A stretch of DNA of 64,000 nt from positions 248,001-312,000 of the forward strand of contig NZ_JAMBOE010000004.1 of assembly GCF_023715465.1 (NCBI RefSeq). The letters run 5' to 3'. Each line of letters starts with the position of its first letter. The stretch's first letter is position 1. Source of the DNA: Paenibacillus macerans (GTDB taxonomy: Bacteria > Bacillota > Bacilli > Paenibacillales > Paenibacillaceae). A program made the position numbers and the translations under genes. Below the pieces are notes generated by a model. That model was not told the DNA's origin, made no database searches, and saw only the letters and a list, made by a program, of their open reading frames with translations. Shown one piece after another: positions 1 to 8,711 of this stretch.

Positions 1-1
1 G

Positions 2-1098
2 GCGTTCCAAAGGCCGATTCCGCTGCCGGAGACGGACGGCCTGGCGCCGGATGTCCTGCACGAATGCCGCTACGAGCTCGAGTGGCTGCTGAAAATGCAG
101 GACGAGCGCACAGGCGGAGCGTTTCACAAGCTCACGACAAAGCAATTTCCGGCGCTGGACGTGATGCCCGAGGACGACCGCGCGGAGCTGTATTTTATGC
201 CCGTCTCCGCCGCGGCGACCGGCTGCTTTGCCGGGGTTATGGCGCTGGCGGCGCGGGTGTACCGGCCGTACGATGAGGCATTCGCCAGCCGCTGCCTGGC
301 CGCGGCGGAGCGGGCCTGGGAGTGGCTGGAGCGGCATCCCGCTGCGCCGGAAAACCCCGGCTTCAAAAACCCGGCCGACGTCGCCACGGGCGAATACGGG
401 GACCCGGTCGATCTCGACGAGCGGTACTGGGCCACCGGCGAGCTGTTCCGGACGACGGGGAAGCGGCCTATCATGAAGCGTTCCGGAAGCTGGCGGCGGA
501 ATCTTTTCCGAAATACGAACTGGGCTGGGCGGATATGGGCGGCTACGGTACGATCGCCTACTTGTTCGGCGAAAAAGCAAAGGCTGACGGTACGCTCCGC
601 GCTTCGCTGGAGGCCGGTTTGCTTGAGGAGGCCGAAAGGCTGGCCCGGCGCTGCGCCGAGGACGGTTATCTGACTTCGCTGCGGCCGGAGGATTACATTT
701 GGGGCAGCAACATGGTGCTTCTGAACCGGGCGATGCTGCTGCTGATCGCCGCAAGGGTTAGCGGCGAAGCCCGCTATCAGGCGCTGGCGCTGGAGCATGT
801 GCACTATTTGCTCGGCCGCAACGTGCTGGGCTACAGCTATGTCACCGGCTTTGGCCACCGGGCGGTCCGCCATCCACACCACCGGCCTTCCGTCGGCGAC
901 GGCGTGGAGGAACCGGTGCCCGGACTGGTGTCCGGCGGCCCCAACCGCGGGCTGAACGACGACTGCATGCAGGAGCATCTGCAGGGCAAAGCGCCGGCCG
1001 CCTGCTTCATCGACAACGAGCTCAGCTACGCCGGCAATGAAGTGGCGATCTACTGGAACTCCCCGGCGGTATTTGTGGTGTCCCATTTTGTGAAGTAG
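2..1098 (+). pseudogene. GH9 family endoglucanase, 3' part, frameshifted
   Basis: This is the C-terminal part of a glycoside hydrolase family 9 cellulase; the 5' end lies outside the window. Frame 2 encodes typical GH9 text (LLKMQDE, TTKQFP, TGEYGDP, YWATGELFRTTG) up to about base 456. The same protein then continues in frame 1 from EAAYHEAFRKL to the stop at 1098. Both GH9 signatures are in the second half: the SYVTGFG...HHRPS block with the active-site histidines, and the FIDNELSY..NEVAIYWNS block, whose Glu is the expected general acid. The frames switch at a GGGG run (457-460), and one extra G would restore TTGEAAYHEAF. It is therefore either a real frameshift in a homopolymer or a sequencing/assembly error. 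No signal peptide or carbohydrate-binding module can be judged, because the start is missing. The family assignment is firm; whether the protein is made is not. Confidence 0.85.
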
Positions 1099-1126
1099 CT
1101 GGGGGCTACATCCATTGGACGCGGCT

Positions 1127-1311
1127 CTAACGGACACCAGCGACCTTATCCGCTCATTTCCCGGGTATTTCCCAGGCTAACGGACACAAACGCCCCTATT
1201 TCGCTCTAAACCCGTTCATTCAGGCCGATTTGAGGCAAATAAGGTCTTTCGTGTCCGTTACATTTTGCAATCCTCCGTTTTTCCTCAAATAACGGCTCTG
1301 GTGTCCCTTAG
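1127..1311. repeat. Intergenic repeat family A, copy 1
   Basis: This 185-bp non-coding element holds four modules of about 25 bp. Two forward copies begin TAACGGACAC and end in TTAT or TATTT (1127-1149, 1177-1201). Two inverted copies begin AAATAA and end TCCGTTA or TCCCTTA (1236-1261, 1286-1311). The same forward-forward-inverted-inverted layout, with near-identical length, recurs at 26358-26542 and 35189-35375. The two inner or two outer modules could pair into long hairpins. It lies between the convergent GH9 and nucleotidase genes. I recognise no known family; function unknown. Confidence 0.85.
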
Positions 1312-1396
1312 CCCCCAGCTTCCTCTTCTCCTCCCCTCTCTCCCTTCGCTTCGCCCTCTACCTTGACCGAAATTTTATAAATTCTATAAGGTGAAC

Positions 1397-1437
1397 AAAA
1401 AAGGGATGCGGCAGTAAAACAGCCGCATCCCTTTTTG
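1397..1437 (-). terminator. Rho-independent terminator of the SLH nucleotidase gene
   Basis: An inverted repeat (AAAGGGATGCGGC paired with GCCGCATCCCTTT) sits 17 bp past the stop at 1454 and is followed on the minus strand by a run of six T. The plus strand also has a T-run, so it may stop transcription from both sides. Confidence 0.85.
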
Positions 1438-1453
1438 CCTTGCTATGGGTACA

Positions 1454-4400
1454 TTAATCGATAAACCGCAGCTCCTTCAGCATCCGCATCAGCAGGATGG
1501 CCGCCTGGGCGCGGGTGGTATGACCGTTCGGGGCAAAGGCGCCATGATTGTCGCCCTGCATGATCCCTTGCTCAACCAGCCAGGCCACGTCTTCCGCAGC
1601 CCTGTCGGGGATCGCCGAGCGGTCCGTGAACCGGGCCAGCAACGCCGTATCGGCGCTTGTTCCGGCAGAAATCTTGCCGTCCCCACCTGTGTTTCCGCCC
1701 TTAACCAGCCGCATTGCTTTCGCAACCATCACGGCCATCTCCGCCCGGGTAATGCGTTCATTCGGCTTAAACGTCCCGGTAGCATCCGGGGTGACAAGGC
1801 CGAATTCAACCGCGGCCGCAATTTCGCCGGCCAGGCTATTACCCGGCTCTACATCGCTGAATACGTTCGCCTCTTGCTCTTGGGTCGGGGTCAACCCAAG
1901 CCCGCGGACAAGCAGTGCGGTAAACTCCGCCCTCGTCATTTCCCGTTTGGGCTCGAAGCGGGTTTCACTCACGCCTTCCACAAGCAGCTTGGAGGCCAGT
2001 TCATCAATGGCTTGCTCCGCCCAGTGCCCGTTTACATCGGCAAACCGGTGTTTTTTGCCGCTGACCAGTGTGTACAGGCTGTTGCCCGGACGCTTCAACT
2101 CTAAAGCAGGTTTGCCGTCCATCATAACTTTAACTGCAGGAACGAAAACAAGTTTTCCAGCCGCCTTGTCGTACATGACTGCCGTAACCGAACCACTGTC
2201 AACTCCGTCCGGCAGCGGGATCGTCCGGCTAAGGTACGTATTCCCGAAATCCGTGATTTCCCGCTCCTGACCGTCCGTGGTGAGAAGCACTACTTTGAAT
2301 TCAACTGCCGCAGAGCCCGTAACGGTTACTCCTTGGTTTGCGGCAGCCTTGGCAATTTCCGCCTGTTCGGACGTTTTGGCCGATAAAATGGAAATCCGTA
2401 TGGAAGCGCCTGAGCCTGATGAACTTGATACGCCGGAACCGGTTAGACCGGAATGACCCGCGCTGATCGCCTGAAGCGGGATTCGGTAGCTAGCCATCGC
2501 GGTGCGAATGACCAGTGTTACCTCGCTGTTTTCATTCCCCTCCTTATTAACCGAAAGGAGCGTATCCGCAGGCAGGGAAAGCACGGTCCCGCCGCTGAGG
2601 TTCGTCAGTTCCACCGTCAGTTCGCCCTGGCTGCTTGAAGCGGCTGTCGCAAGGGCGGTTTTCAACACATCCGGCTTGACGGAAACTTGATTCACTGTTT
2701 GACCGTCGTCGCCGCGGGTAACTTCAACCTGCAGCATGTCGCCCACAAGTTCATATGCCGCTTTTCCCGGGGCGGATTTCCCGGGTTCAGCTACTTCCGG
2801 GCTGGGCGCCCCTCCGGATCCTGACGAACCCGAACCATTCCCGCCGCCGCTGCTGCCACCGCTTCCACCGCCGTTACCGCCACTTCCGCCACTTCCGCCG
2901 CTTGGCTTCGCTTGCTCGACGATCCGGCCTTCCACAACCGGTGAGACCGTGCCGCCCAGCCGTTCGATATTCTCGATAAAAATCTCGTAATCGGGATACC
3001 CAAGATCCTCGTGATAAGCCCCGGCGGCAATTGCTGCGGCAAAAGAGCTGTAGCCGTCCCCGCCGTTCGCCACGAAGCTGTTGGTCGCAAGCCGGTAAGT
3101 GGAAGACAGATTTAAGGGAACATAGGTGTCGCCTTGCTTGATCTGTACGTCAAAGACACGGCTTCCTGCCGGCTGGGCAGGATCCCACTTAAACTTCATG
3201 CCGGCGATTTGCGGGAATTTCCCCGGAAGGTCGGTCAATTTGGCCCCGCTGATCCCGTTCTCCAGTCCATCCTTCAACTGCTGCCCGGTGACGTCGAGCA
3301 CATACAGCGTGTTGCCAAACGGCATCACCGTCCGCAGTTCTCCCATCGTGATCTCACCTTGGTCGATGGAAGCACGTATGCCGCCACCGTTCATGATGGC
3401 AATTTGCGCCCCTTTAAGCTGCTGCGCTTTGGCCAGCATACCATCGGCGATCAAATTGCCGAGGTTCGTTTCCTTGGAGCGCACATTGACGCGTTCACCG
3501 TCGAGAACGACCGCAGCCGTCCCGATGACCTGCTTCTTCAATTCCTCGAGCTCTGCCTTAAGAGGATCGAGCATCGTCTTCGCGGCGGCGTCTTCGGCAA
3601 CCTGGCCGTTCACCGGAACCAGGCTCCCCGACGTTTGTCCCGGCCCCGTCAGAACCTGGCCTTGCTCATCGAACACCAAGTCCACCCGGCCGAGGTATTT
3701 GCCCCATTCGTTCGCCTGAACGATGACGGTCGGTGTTTGATGAACGCTGTCGGACACGATTTCCGGCGCGTCCAGCTTTGTATGCGTATGACCGCCAACG
3801 ATCAAATCGATGCCTTCAACTTCGGCGGCCAGCTTTTGATCCCGTGCGTACCCGAGATGCGACAGGCCGATGATGATGTTCAGCCCGTCCCGCTCCATGG
3901 CGGTGACGGTCGCTTCGGCGGCTTGAACCGCTTCGTTGAACGTCACGTCTTTGCCCGGGCTGGAGGTCACGGCCGTATCTTCCGTCGTGAGGCCGAACAC
4001 CCCGACCTTATGCCCGCCTATTTCAAGCACGACATAAGGATAAACACCCGCATTTTCCGGCGTTTTCGGCGCACTGACGTCGATGTTGGCCGGCGATTTT
4101 ACGAGCGGTGCGATGTTGCCGTCCTTGCTGAAATCGATATTGGAGCTGATCAGCGGAAACTGGGCTTTTTTGATGAAATCGGCCAGCACCCCCGTACCTT
4201 TATCGAACTCATGATTCCCGAAGGTCATGGCATCGTAGCTCATTAAGTTCATGAATTCGAGATCTTTAAGTCCTTGCCATTTCGTAAAATACAGATCCCC
4301 GGAAAAAACGTCCCCCGCGTCCAACAGCAGGTTGTCGCCGCCCTCGGCGCGGATTTGCTTCACCAGCGTGGCGCGTCTGGCCACATCGTCCAAATGGGCA

Positions 4401-5704
4401 TGCGAGTCGTTCGTATGCATCACCGTCAGCTTCCAGGTGTTCCCGCCATCCTGTTCAGGCTGAACCGTCACCTTCGCCTCGGCCACGCCGTAGCCGTCTT
4501 CGCTTAACGCGGTAATCACCGCCTGCCCGGCAGCCACCGGGGTAACGGTTCCATCCGCATCAACGGCAGCTACAGATGAATCGGAAGTTGACCAGATGAC
4601 TTTCTGCCCGCTGCCTGCATTCCCGCCGGCCGGCGTCACCGTCGCCGTCAATTTTTCCACCGCACCGCCTGCGGTTAGCGTTAACGAGGTTTTATCCAGG
4701 TTCACCTTCGTCACTTGCAGCTCCAGAACCGCCACCGTGCCGCTTACTTCGTTGGCGACCAGAAGCAAAGGCAGCCCGGTCGGGCTTTCCGTAGCCGGCA
4801 CATACTCCAGTCCTTCCGGCCCGGTATCCGTGTTCATCCCCGCGTTAAAGTCGCGCGTGTTCGTGTAGTTGGCAAATACCGGATTTTCCGGATCGGTCAC
4901 GTCATAAACCATCACCCCGCCGATTCGCTCAAGTCCGGTGAAAGCAAACGCTTTGCTGCCGACTTGGCCGACGGTGACGTATTCGGGTTCGGGGCCTTTT
5001 TTCGGACTCCGTTTATCAAAATTGGCTTTGCTGTGGTTGGAGTTAAAATAATCCGGCAGACGTGCGGCCGTCACCCGTTCAAAGTCGTTCCCGCTGTCGT
5101 ATACTTGCTGCATGGTGTCCGCATCCCACACCGAAAACGAGCGGGCTCCATACAGATAAACCCCGTCTGCTCCCATATCGCTGGCCGTTTCCACATCGCC
5201 ATACCGCGAACCGTTTTCCTGTAAAAAGCGTCCCGCTTCCGAGTCCGGATCGACACTCGTCAGCTTTTTGATTTTGGTCACGTTGGTGCGGCCCGGCCAT
5301 TCGGTTGCGTCGCCCTCGTTGGCCGTGAACAAATAGGTTTTTCCGCCTGCCGTATAGGCGTCGATGCCATCCGGCATGTACATCCCTTTGAACGGTACGT
5401 TTTCCAGGTTGATGATTTGATCTTCAATCAGGTCGAGGGCGTTGTTCGGATCATTCAAATCCTTGAACCCAAGCCCGCGAATGTAGAGAACCTTCGCCTT
5501 CGCGATATCGATTGCGGCAATCGCGTTGTTCTCCTGCAGCGACACGTATGCCGTCGTCTCGTCGCCGGAAAGCGCGATATACTCGGGCTCCAGGTCAAAG
5601 ACGGCATCTTCCTTGGCGCCGCTGCCGGTAATCATACCATTGCCATCAGCCTTGCCCCGGATATGCACCAGATCATCGATCACGGACGGGTCGTCGAACT
5701 TCAC
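1454..5704 (-). CDS. C-terminal part of interrupted SLH-anchored 5'-nucleotidase/phosphoesterase with choice-of-anchor I propeller
   Basis: This 1,416-codon frame continues, in the same reading frame, the protein that starts at 6808; a single TAA at 5714-5716 separates them. The GTG at 5702-5704 is only the next possible start and has no clear ribosome binding site. In order it contains the rest of a choice-of-anchor I beta-propeller (to about 330), a bacterial Ig-like domain with VIWSTSDSSVAAVD (about 332-415), a calcineurin-like phosphoesterase (MHTNDSHAH, DAGDVFSG, GNHEFD, GGHTHT metal-site motifs, from about 425), and a 5'-nucleotidase C-terminal domain (NGGGIRASI). A Gly/Ser linker (about 933-961), a module I do not recognise and three SLH repeats (about 1218-1416) follow. 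Families of this type hydrolyse extracellular nucleotides or phosphodiesters. The SLH repeats would hold it on pyruvylated wall polymer. Whether an active protein is made depends on the stop codon. Confidence 0.85.
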   Translation of the reverse strand: MKFDDPSVIDDLVHIRGKADGNGMITGSGAKEDAVFDLEPEYIALSGDETTAYVSLQENNAIAAIDIAKAKVLYIRGLGFKDLNDPNNALDLIEDQIINLENVPFKGMYMPDGIDAYTAGGKTYLFTANEGDATEWPGRTNVTKIKKLTSVDPDSEAGRFLQENGSRYGDVETASDMGADGVYLYGARSFSVWDADTMQQVYDSGNDFERVTAARLPDYFNSNHSKANFDKRSPKKGPEPEYVTVGQVGSKAFAFTGLERIGGVMVYDVTDPENPVFANYTNTRDFNAGMNTDTGPEGLEYVPATESPTGLPLLLVANEVSGTVAVLELQVTKVNLDKTSLTLTAGGAVEKLTATVTPAGGNAGSGQKVIWSTSDSSVAAVDADGTVTPVAAGQAVITALSEDGYGVAEAKVTVQPEQDGGNTWKLTVMHTNDSHAHLDDVARRATLVKQIRAEGGDNLLLDAGDVFSGDLYFTKWQGLKDLEFMNLMSYDAMTFGNHEFDKGTGVLADFIKKAQFPLISSNIDFSKDGNIAPLVKSPANIDVSAPKTPENAGVYPYVVLEIGGHKVGVFGLTTEDTAVTSSPGKDVTFNEAVQAAEATVTAMERDGLNIIIGLSHLGYARDQKLAAEVEGIDLIVGGHTHTKLDAPEIVSDSVHQTPTVIVQANEWGKYLGRVDLVFDEQGQVLTGPGQTSGSLVPVNGQVAEDAAAKTMLDPLKAELEELKKQVIGTAAVVLDGERVNVRSKETNLGNLIADGMLAKAQQLKGAQIAIMNGGGIRASIDQGEITMGELRTVMPFGNTLYVLDVTGQQLKDGLENGISGAKLTDLPGKFPQIAGMKFKWDPAQPAGSRVFDVQIKQGDTYVPLNLSSTYRLATNSFVANGGDGYSSFAAAIAAGAYHEDLGYPDYEIFIENIERLGGTVSPVVEGRIVEQAKPSGGSGGSGGNGGGSGGSSGGGNGSGSSGSGGAPSPEVAEPGKSAPGKAAYELVGDMLQVEVTRGDDGQTVNQVSVKPDVLKTALATAASSSQGELTVELTNLSGGTVLSLPADTLLSVNKEGNENSEVTLVIRTAMASYRIPLQAISAGHSGLTGSGVSSSSGSGASIRISILSAKTSEQAEIAKAAANQGVTVTGSAAVEFKVVLLTTDGQEREITDFGNTYLSRTIPLPDGVDSGSVTAVMYDKAAGKLVFVPAVKVMMDGKPALELKRPGNSLYTLVSGKKHRFADVNGHWAEQAIDELASKLLVEGVSETRFEPKREMTRAEFTALLVRGLGLTPTQEQEANVFSDVEPGNSLAGEIAAAVEFGLVTPDATGTFKPNERITRAEMAVMVAKAMRLVKGGNTGGDGKISAGTSADTALLARFTDRSAIPDRAAEDVAWLVEQGIMQGDNHGAFAPNGHTTRAQAAILLMRMLKELRFID

Positions 5705-5713
5705 GTGGCGGAC

Positions 5714-6808
5714 TTACCCCTCCACCGTATCGACGATCGTAACGCTCCCTTCGGGGTCGATCCCGGCTTCGCGCGGCTCTCCCTCGTCCGCCGTCAAAAT
5801 GTACCGGCCATCCGAGGTATACTTGACCATGTCGGGCTGAACGCCGGCTTCGAATTCATCCAGCAAATTCCCGTCATAGTCGAACACGAGAATTTTGCCG
5901 GCTTTGGCCGGATCGGCTTCCTGCACGGCGGCGGCGATCCGTTTCGTGACCGTATTGATATCGAGACTCGTCAAATCGCCGAACGTGAAACCGCCGGCTT
6001 TCTCCGCAAGATTAACGACATCAACCGTTTTCTCCTTTGCCAGCGTGCCGCTTTCCGCGAGCGGAACGATATCGATGCTCGGCGGTTCGGACGACCCGTT
6101 CACCAGATAAAATTTTCCATTGTCTTTGTTGTATTTAACGATTTCGGCGACACCGCCGTCCTCGTTAGGCGCACCCACGGAATAAGCAGCAATTTTACGG
6201 ATTTGCAGCGTATCTTCCAGGGGGGCCGGTTCCTGGCCCGCGGTTACCGTAAATTGCAGAGCAGCTTCTGCCCGGCTCGGTTCGACCGCGCTGTCCGTCA
6301 AGGTTACTTTAATTTCATAGCTGCCCTCTGTACCGGCAGCCGGGGTTCCCGTAATGATTCCGGTTGCCGCATCCAAAGCGAGGCCGGTTGGGAGCCCGTC
6401 CGCAGCAAAGCCATAGGGCGGTTCCCCGCCGTAAACGGCGATCGTCGCCGAATAAGGCGAGCCGGCAACGGCTTGCGGCAAGTTTTGGGCGGAGATGCCA
6501 AGCCCGTCAGCCGCGGCAAGCAAGGCCTGATCGGCGCTGCCGCCGGTTCCGGCTGCATCCACCGACTGGGCGGCGTTCGTGTCGGCGACGTTATCCTCCA
6601 CCTGCGCTGTATTCGTGTCGGCGACGTTATCCTCCGCCTGGACGGTGTCCGCGCCGGCCCCATCCCCTCCTGCCGTCTCCAAACCGAGAGCAGGCTGCGT
6701 CGCCGGGGAGCTTTCCTCGGCGGCCGCCCATCCGCCAGGACCTGCCAAGCTGATGAGCAACGCCGCAGCCAACAATGTAGAAACCGTTTTCGAACCTCTC
6801 TTCTTCAA
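5714..6808 (-). CDS. N-terminal part of the same interrupted SLH nucleotidase
   Basis: The start is TTG at 6806-6808, chosen because GGGAGGA lies 6 bases upstream and a clear signal peptide follows (KKR, a Leu/Ala-rich core, then a cut near GGWAAAEE). After an Ala/Asp-rich spacer with two copies of a VEDNVADTN-like repeat comes a putative Ig (He_PIG-type) domain (GEPPYGFAADGLPTGL...GIITGTP). The first blades of the choice-of-anchor I propeller follow (DYDGNLLDEFEAGVQPDMV). The frame ends VDTVEG-stop. The next in-frame codons read VRHVKFDDPSVIDDL, exactly what the propeller needs, so the TAA replaces one internal residue. On its own this product would be secreted but lack the catalytic and SLH parts. 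Confidence 0.85.
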   Translation of the reverse strand: MKKRGSKTVSTLLAAALLISLAGPGGWAAAEESSPATQPALGLETAGGDGAGADTVQAEDNVADTNTAQVEDNVADTNAAQSVDAAGTGGSADQALLAAADGLGISAQNLPQAVAGSPYSATIAVYGGEPPYGFAADGLPTGLALDAATGIITGTPAAGTEGSYEIKVTLTDSAVEPSRAEAALQFTVTAGQEPAPLEDTLQIRKIAAYSVGAPNEDGGVAEIVKYNKDNGKFYLVNGSSEPPSIDIVPLAESGTLAKEKTVDVVNLAEKAGGFTFGDLTSLDINTVTKRIAAAVQEADPAKAGKILVFDYDGNLLDEFEAGVQPDMVKYTSDGRYILTADEGEPREAGIDPEGSVTIVDTVEG

Positions 6809-6940
6809 TCCGATTCCTCCCTAACTTCATCTATCATATTTCCATAGAAGTTTAGCGGGGAAGTGTTATCGGAAAACGTTGTTTTTCTGAATTTTTGTAA
6901 AATGATTGTTAATAGATTCGTAGCTTCAACAATAAAGACG

Positions 6941-6962
6941 CAAAAAAACGCCCGAAGGCGTT
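6941..6962 (-). terminator. UUCG-tetraloop terminator
   Basis: On the minus strand AACGCC-TTCG-GGCGTT is followed by a T-run. It lies about 210 bp past the GH43 remnant and would end minus-strand transcription from the AraC region. I see no gene in the rest of the 6809-7171 gap. Confidence 0.85.
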
Positions 6963-7171
6963 CACGAAATGCAAAAGCTTTTGCATCCGAACCACCTCGG
7001 AAAGGGCAAATCGCGCAAGATCAAATGCACTTTTGCACTTGGTCCCTCCATACGGCGGCATATCGACTCAAGACACAAAACATAAAACTAGTTTCATCCA
7101 GAGCCCCCCAATCGTCGGCAGTTTTAGCGGTACAACTTTTTCCCGGCGTCCGCAAACAGCGCACTTCCGAG

Positions 7172-7606
7172 CTACCTTTTGATCGCGCCTTCCGCCATCC
7201 CGATCGGGATGTAATCAAACCAGTCGAAGCGGGCCGGAACTGCGGGAGTGTTGGTGCGACTGACCGCGTAAAGGCCGAAGAATACGCCGGTGAACCCGCC
7301 GGCCACCCCGGTCGCCGGGATGCTGTATTCGCCCTTGCACAGGATCGTCCGCTCTTCCTCCCGTTCCGAATGGCGGTATGTAAAGACGTGATTTTCCGTG
7401 TCGGCCGGAACCCCGAGAATCACCCGGTCTTCTGCCCATGCCCATGGGACGCTATGCTCCAACTTCTGCAAAGAGCCCAACCGCCGGCGGAAAATAAGGA
7501 CCGTTTCCCCGCCTGTCCGGGTCAGGGCGATTTCATAATGGAAGCGGTGGTTCAACAGCACGGTAAGCCGGCCGTGCCGCGCGTCCGGTGCCTCAAATAT
7601 GGTATC
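7172..7606 (-). pseudogene. Remnant of a GH43 beta-xylosidase C-terminal domain
   Basis: About 130 codons ending at TAG 7172 encode the C-terminal beta-sandwich seen at the end of GH43 beta-xylosidases: a YEIALTRTGGE-like strand, then GEYSIPAT, FTGVFFGLYAVS and a final RFDWFDYIPI. The whole N-terminal five-bladed catalytic propeller (usually about 300 residues) is absent. The frame runs upstream without a start and into the AraC gene in another phase, and no ribosome binding site is present. The nearest start-like codon is a GTG at 7561. The probable history is deletion of most of a xylosidase gene that once sat in this xylan locus. The domain assignment is moderately sure. Confidence 0.6.
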
Positions 7607-8567
7607 TCCCGCGGAATTTGCCGGGCGGCTCGCCGGTCCAGCGCTTGAACTGCCGGCTGAAATGGGCGATGTCCTTGTAGCCGAGCCGCTGCGAGACGTC
7701 TTCCACCGACAGCTCCGGCTCCATCAGCAGCAGCTTGGCTTTTTTCAGCTTCAGCGCCGACAGGTACTGCCGCGGAGACATGCCGTACACGCTGCGGAAG
7801 ATGCGGTTGCAGGAGGAGGCGCTGTACCCGAGGCCGGCGGTCACGGCCGCCACGGTTTCGCGCGCCTCGTCTGCTGCGCCGCTGCCGCCATCACCATCGC
7901 CGCTGCCAGCTACACCGCCTTCGCCATGTCCGTCGCCGGCCGCTTCAGCGCCGGCCGGGCGGCTCCAGGCGTCCGGCGCCTCGACGCAGCGCTCCAGGGC
8001 GGCGGCGATCTCCGCGGCGACGCGGTGCGTCCGGCTGCCGGAAGCGCCACCGCCGCTGCCGCTTTCCGCCAAGCTGTCGCTGAGGCCGGCGAACAGCTCA
8101 AACAGCGCCGACAAGGTCCGCATCTTGTCGGCCAGCTTCACACCCGCGCCGCCCGAGGTGAGCGCGATCAGCCTGTCCAGGCTGGGGCGGATTTTCTGCG
8201 CCAGCGGGCTGTCTGCCGCGTACAGCACCGCTTCGCCCCGGCACAGCACCTCCCGCAGGACGCGGTCATCCACGTTGAAATGCAGGCAATAGTACGTCAT
8301 CCGCCCCGTCCCCGCCGCCCGGCTCTCGTGCACGTCCTCGGGACGAAGCAGCAGCAAATCCCCCGGCTTTTGCACGTAGCGCTGGCCGTTTACGATCATC
8401 TCCTGACTCCCCGCCAACAGCAGATTCACTTCAAACAGCGGATGGCTGTGCCGCGGATAAGACCATTCGTTCGTCACCGTCCGCAGATGCGCGGCAAACA
8501 GCCGGAACGTCGAATCCATATCGGGCAGCATAAACTCGGCCACCTGATGCTCTACGGACATATTCAT
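7593..8567 (-). CDS. AraC family transcriptional regulator
   Basis: The protein has 324 residues. The N-terminal third is a cupin-type sensor (HSHPLFEVNLLLAG, RYVQKPGDLLLLRPEDVHES). The C-terminal AraC helix-turn-helix pair ends with GYKDIAHFSRQFKRWTGEPPGKFR. It is divergent from the GH52 xylosidase gene (144 bp apart), so it probably controls xylo-oligosaccharide use, activating when its cupin binds sugar. The ATG at 8567 has an AGGAG 9-10 bases upstream. A Gly/Ala/Asp-rich insertion (about residues 200-235) separates the usual first HTH helix from the rest, which is unusual for AraC proteins and could alter DNA binding. The ligand is not readable from the sequence. Confidence 0.88.
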   Translation of the reverse strand: MNMSVEHQVAEFMLPDMDSTFRLFAAHLRTVTNEWSYPRHSHPLFEVNLLLAGSQEMIVNGQRYVQKPGDLLLLRPEDVHESRAAGTGRMTYYCLHFNVDDRVLREVLCRGEAVLYAADSPLAQKIRPSLDRLIALTSGGAGVKLADKMRTLSALFELFAGLSDSLAESGSGGGASGSRTHRVAAEIAAALERCVEAPDAWSRPAGAEAAGDGHGEGGVAGSGDGDGGSGAADEARETVAAVTAGLGYSASSCNRIFRSVYGMSPRQYLSALKLKKAKLLLMEPELSVEDVSQRLGYKDIAHFSRQFKRWTGEPPGKFRGRYHI

Positions 8568-8662
8568 ACTCCGATTCTCCTTTTACCGTCAATTTCTTTT
8601 TTCTGATTGATTTGGGTAAATTGATTAGCGATTTGGACATGGGAGACGCCAAAATCCCTTGA

Positions 8663-8711
8663 TATAATCAAACTAACATACCGTTCATCCAAATAACAGG
8701 AGGTAATCAAG
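8663..8711 (+). promoter_or_regulatory. -10 element and strong ribosome binding site of the GH52 gene
   Basis: A perfect TATAAT (8663-8668) precedes AGGAGGTAAT (8698-8707), which sets the TTG start at 8712 with an 8-base spacer. No good -35 box stands 16-18 bp upstream, which fits activation by the divergent AraC protein. Confidence 0.6.

Noticed and set aside
1127..1311. CRISPR array at the family A, B or C repeats
   Set aside because: Modules are inverted relative to each other, few and imperfect, with spacing that is conserved between loci and no cas gene near.
5417..6847. Long plus-strand open frame opposite the nucleotidase gene
   Set aside because: The minus strand reads through recognised domains with a signal peptide. 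The plus-strand product is Arg/His-rich text typical of a GC-rich shadow frame.
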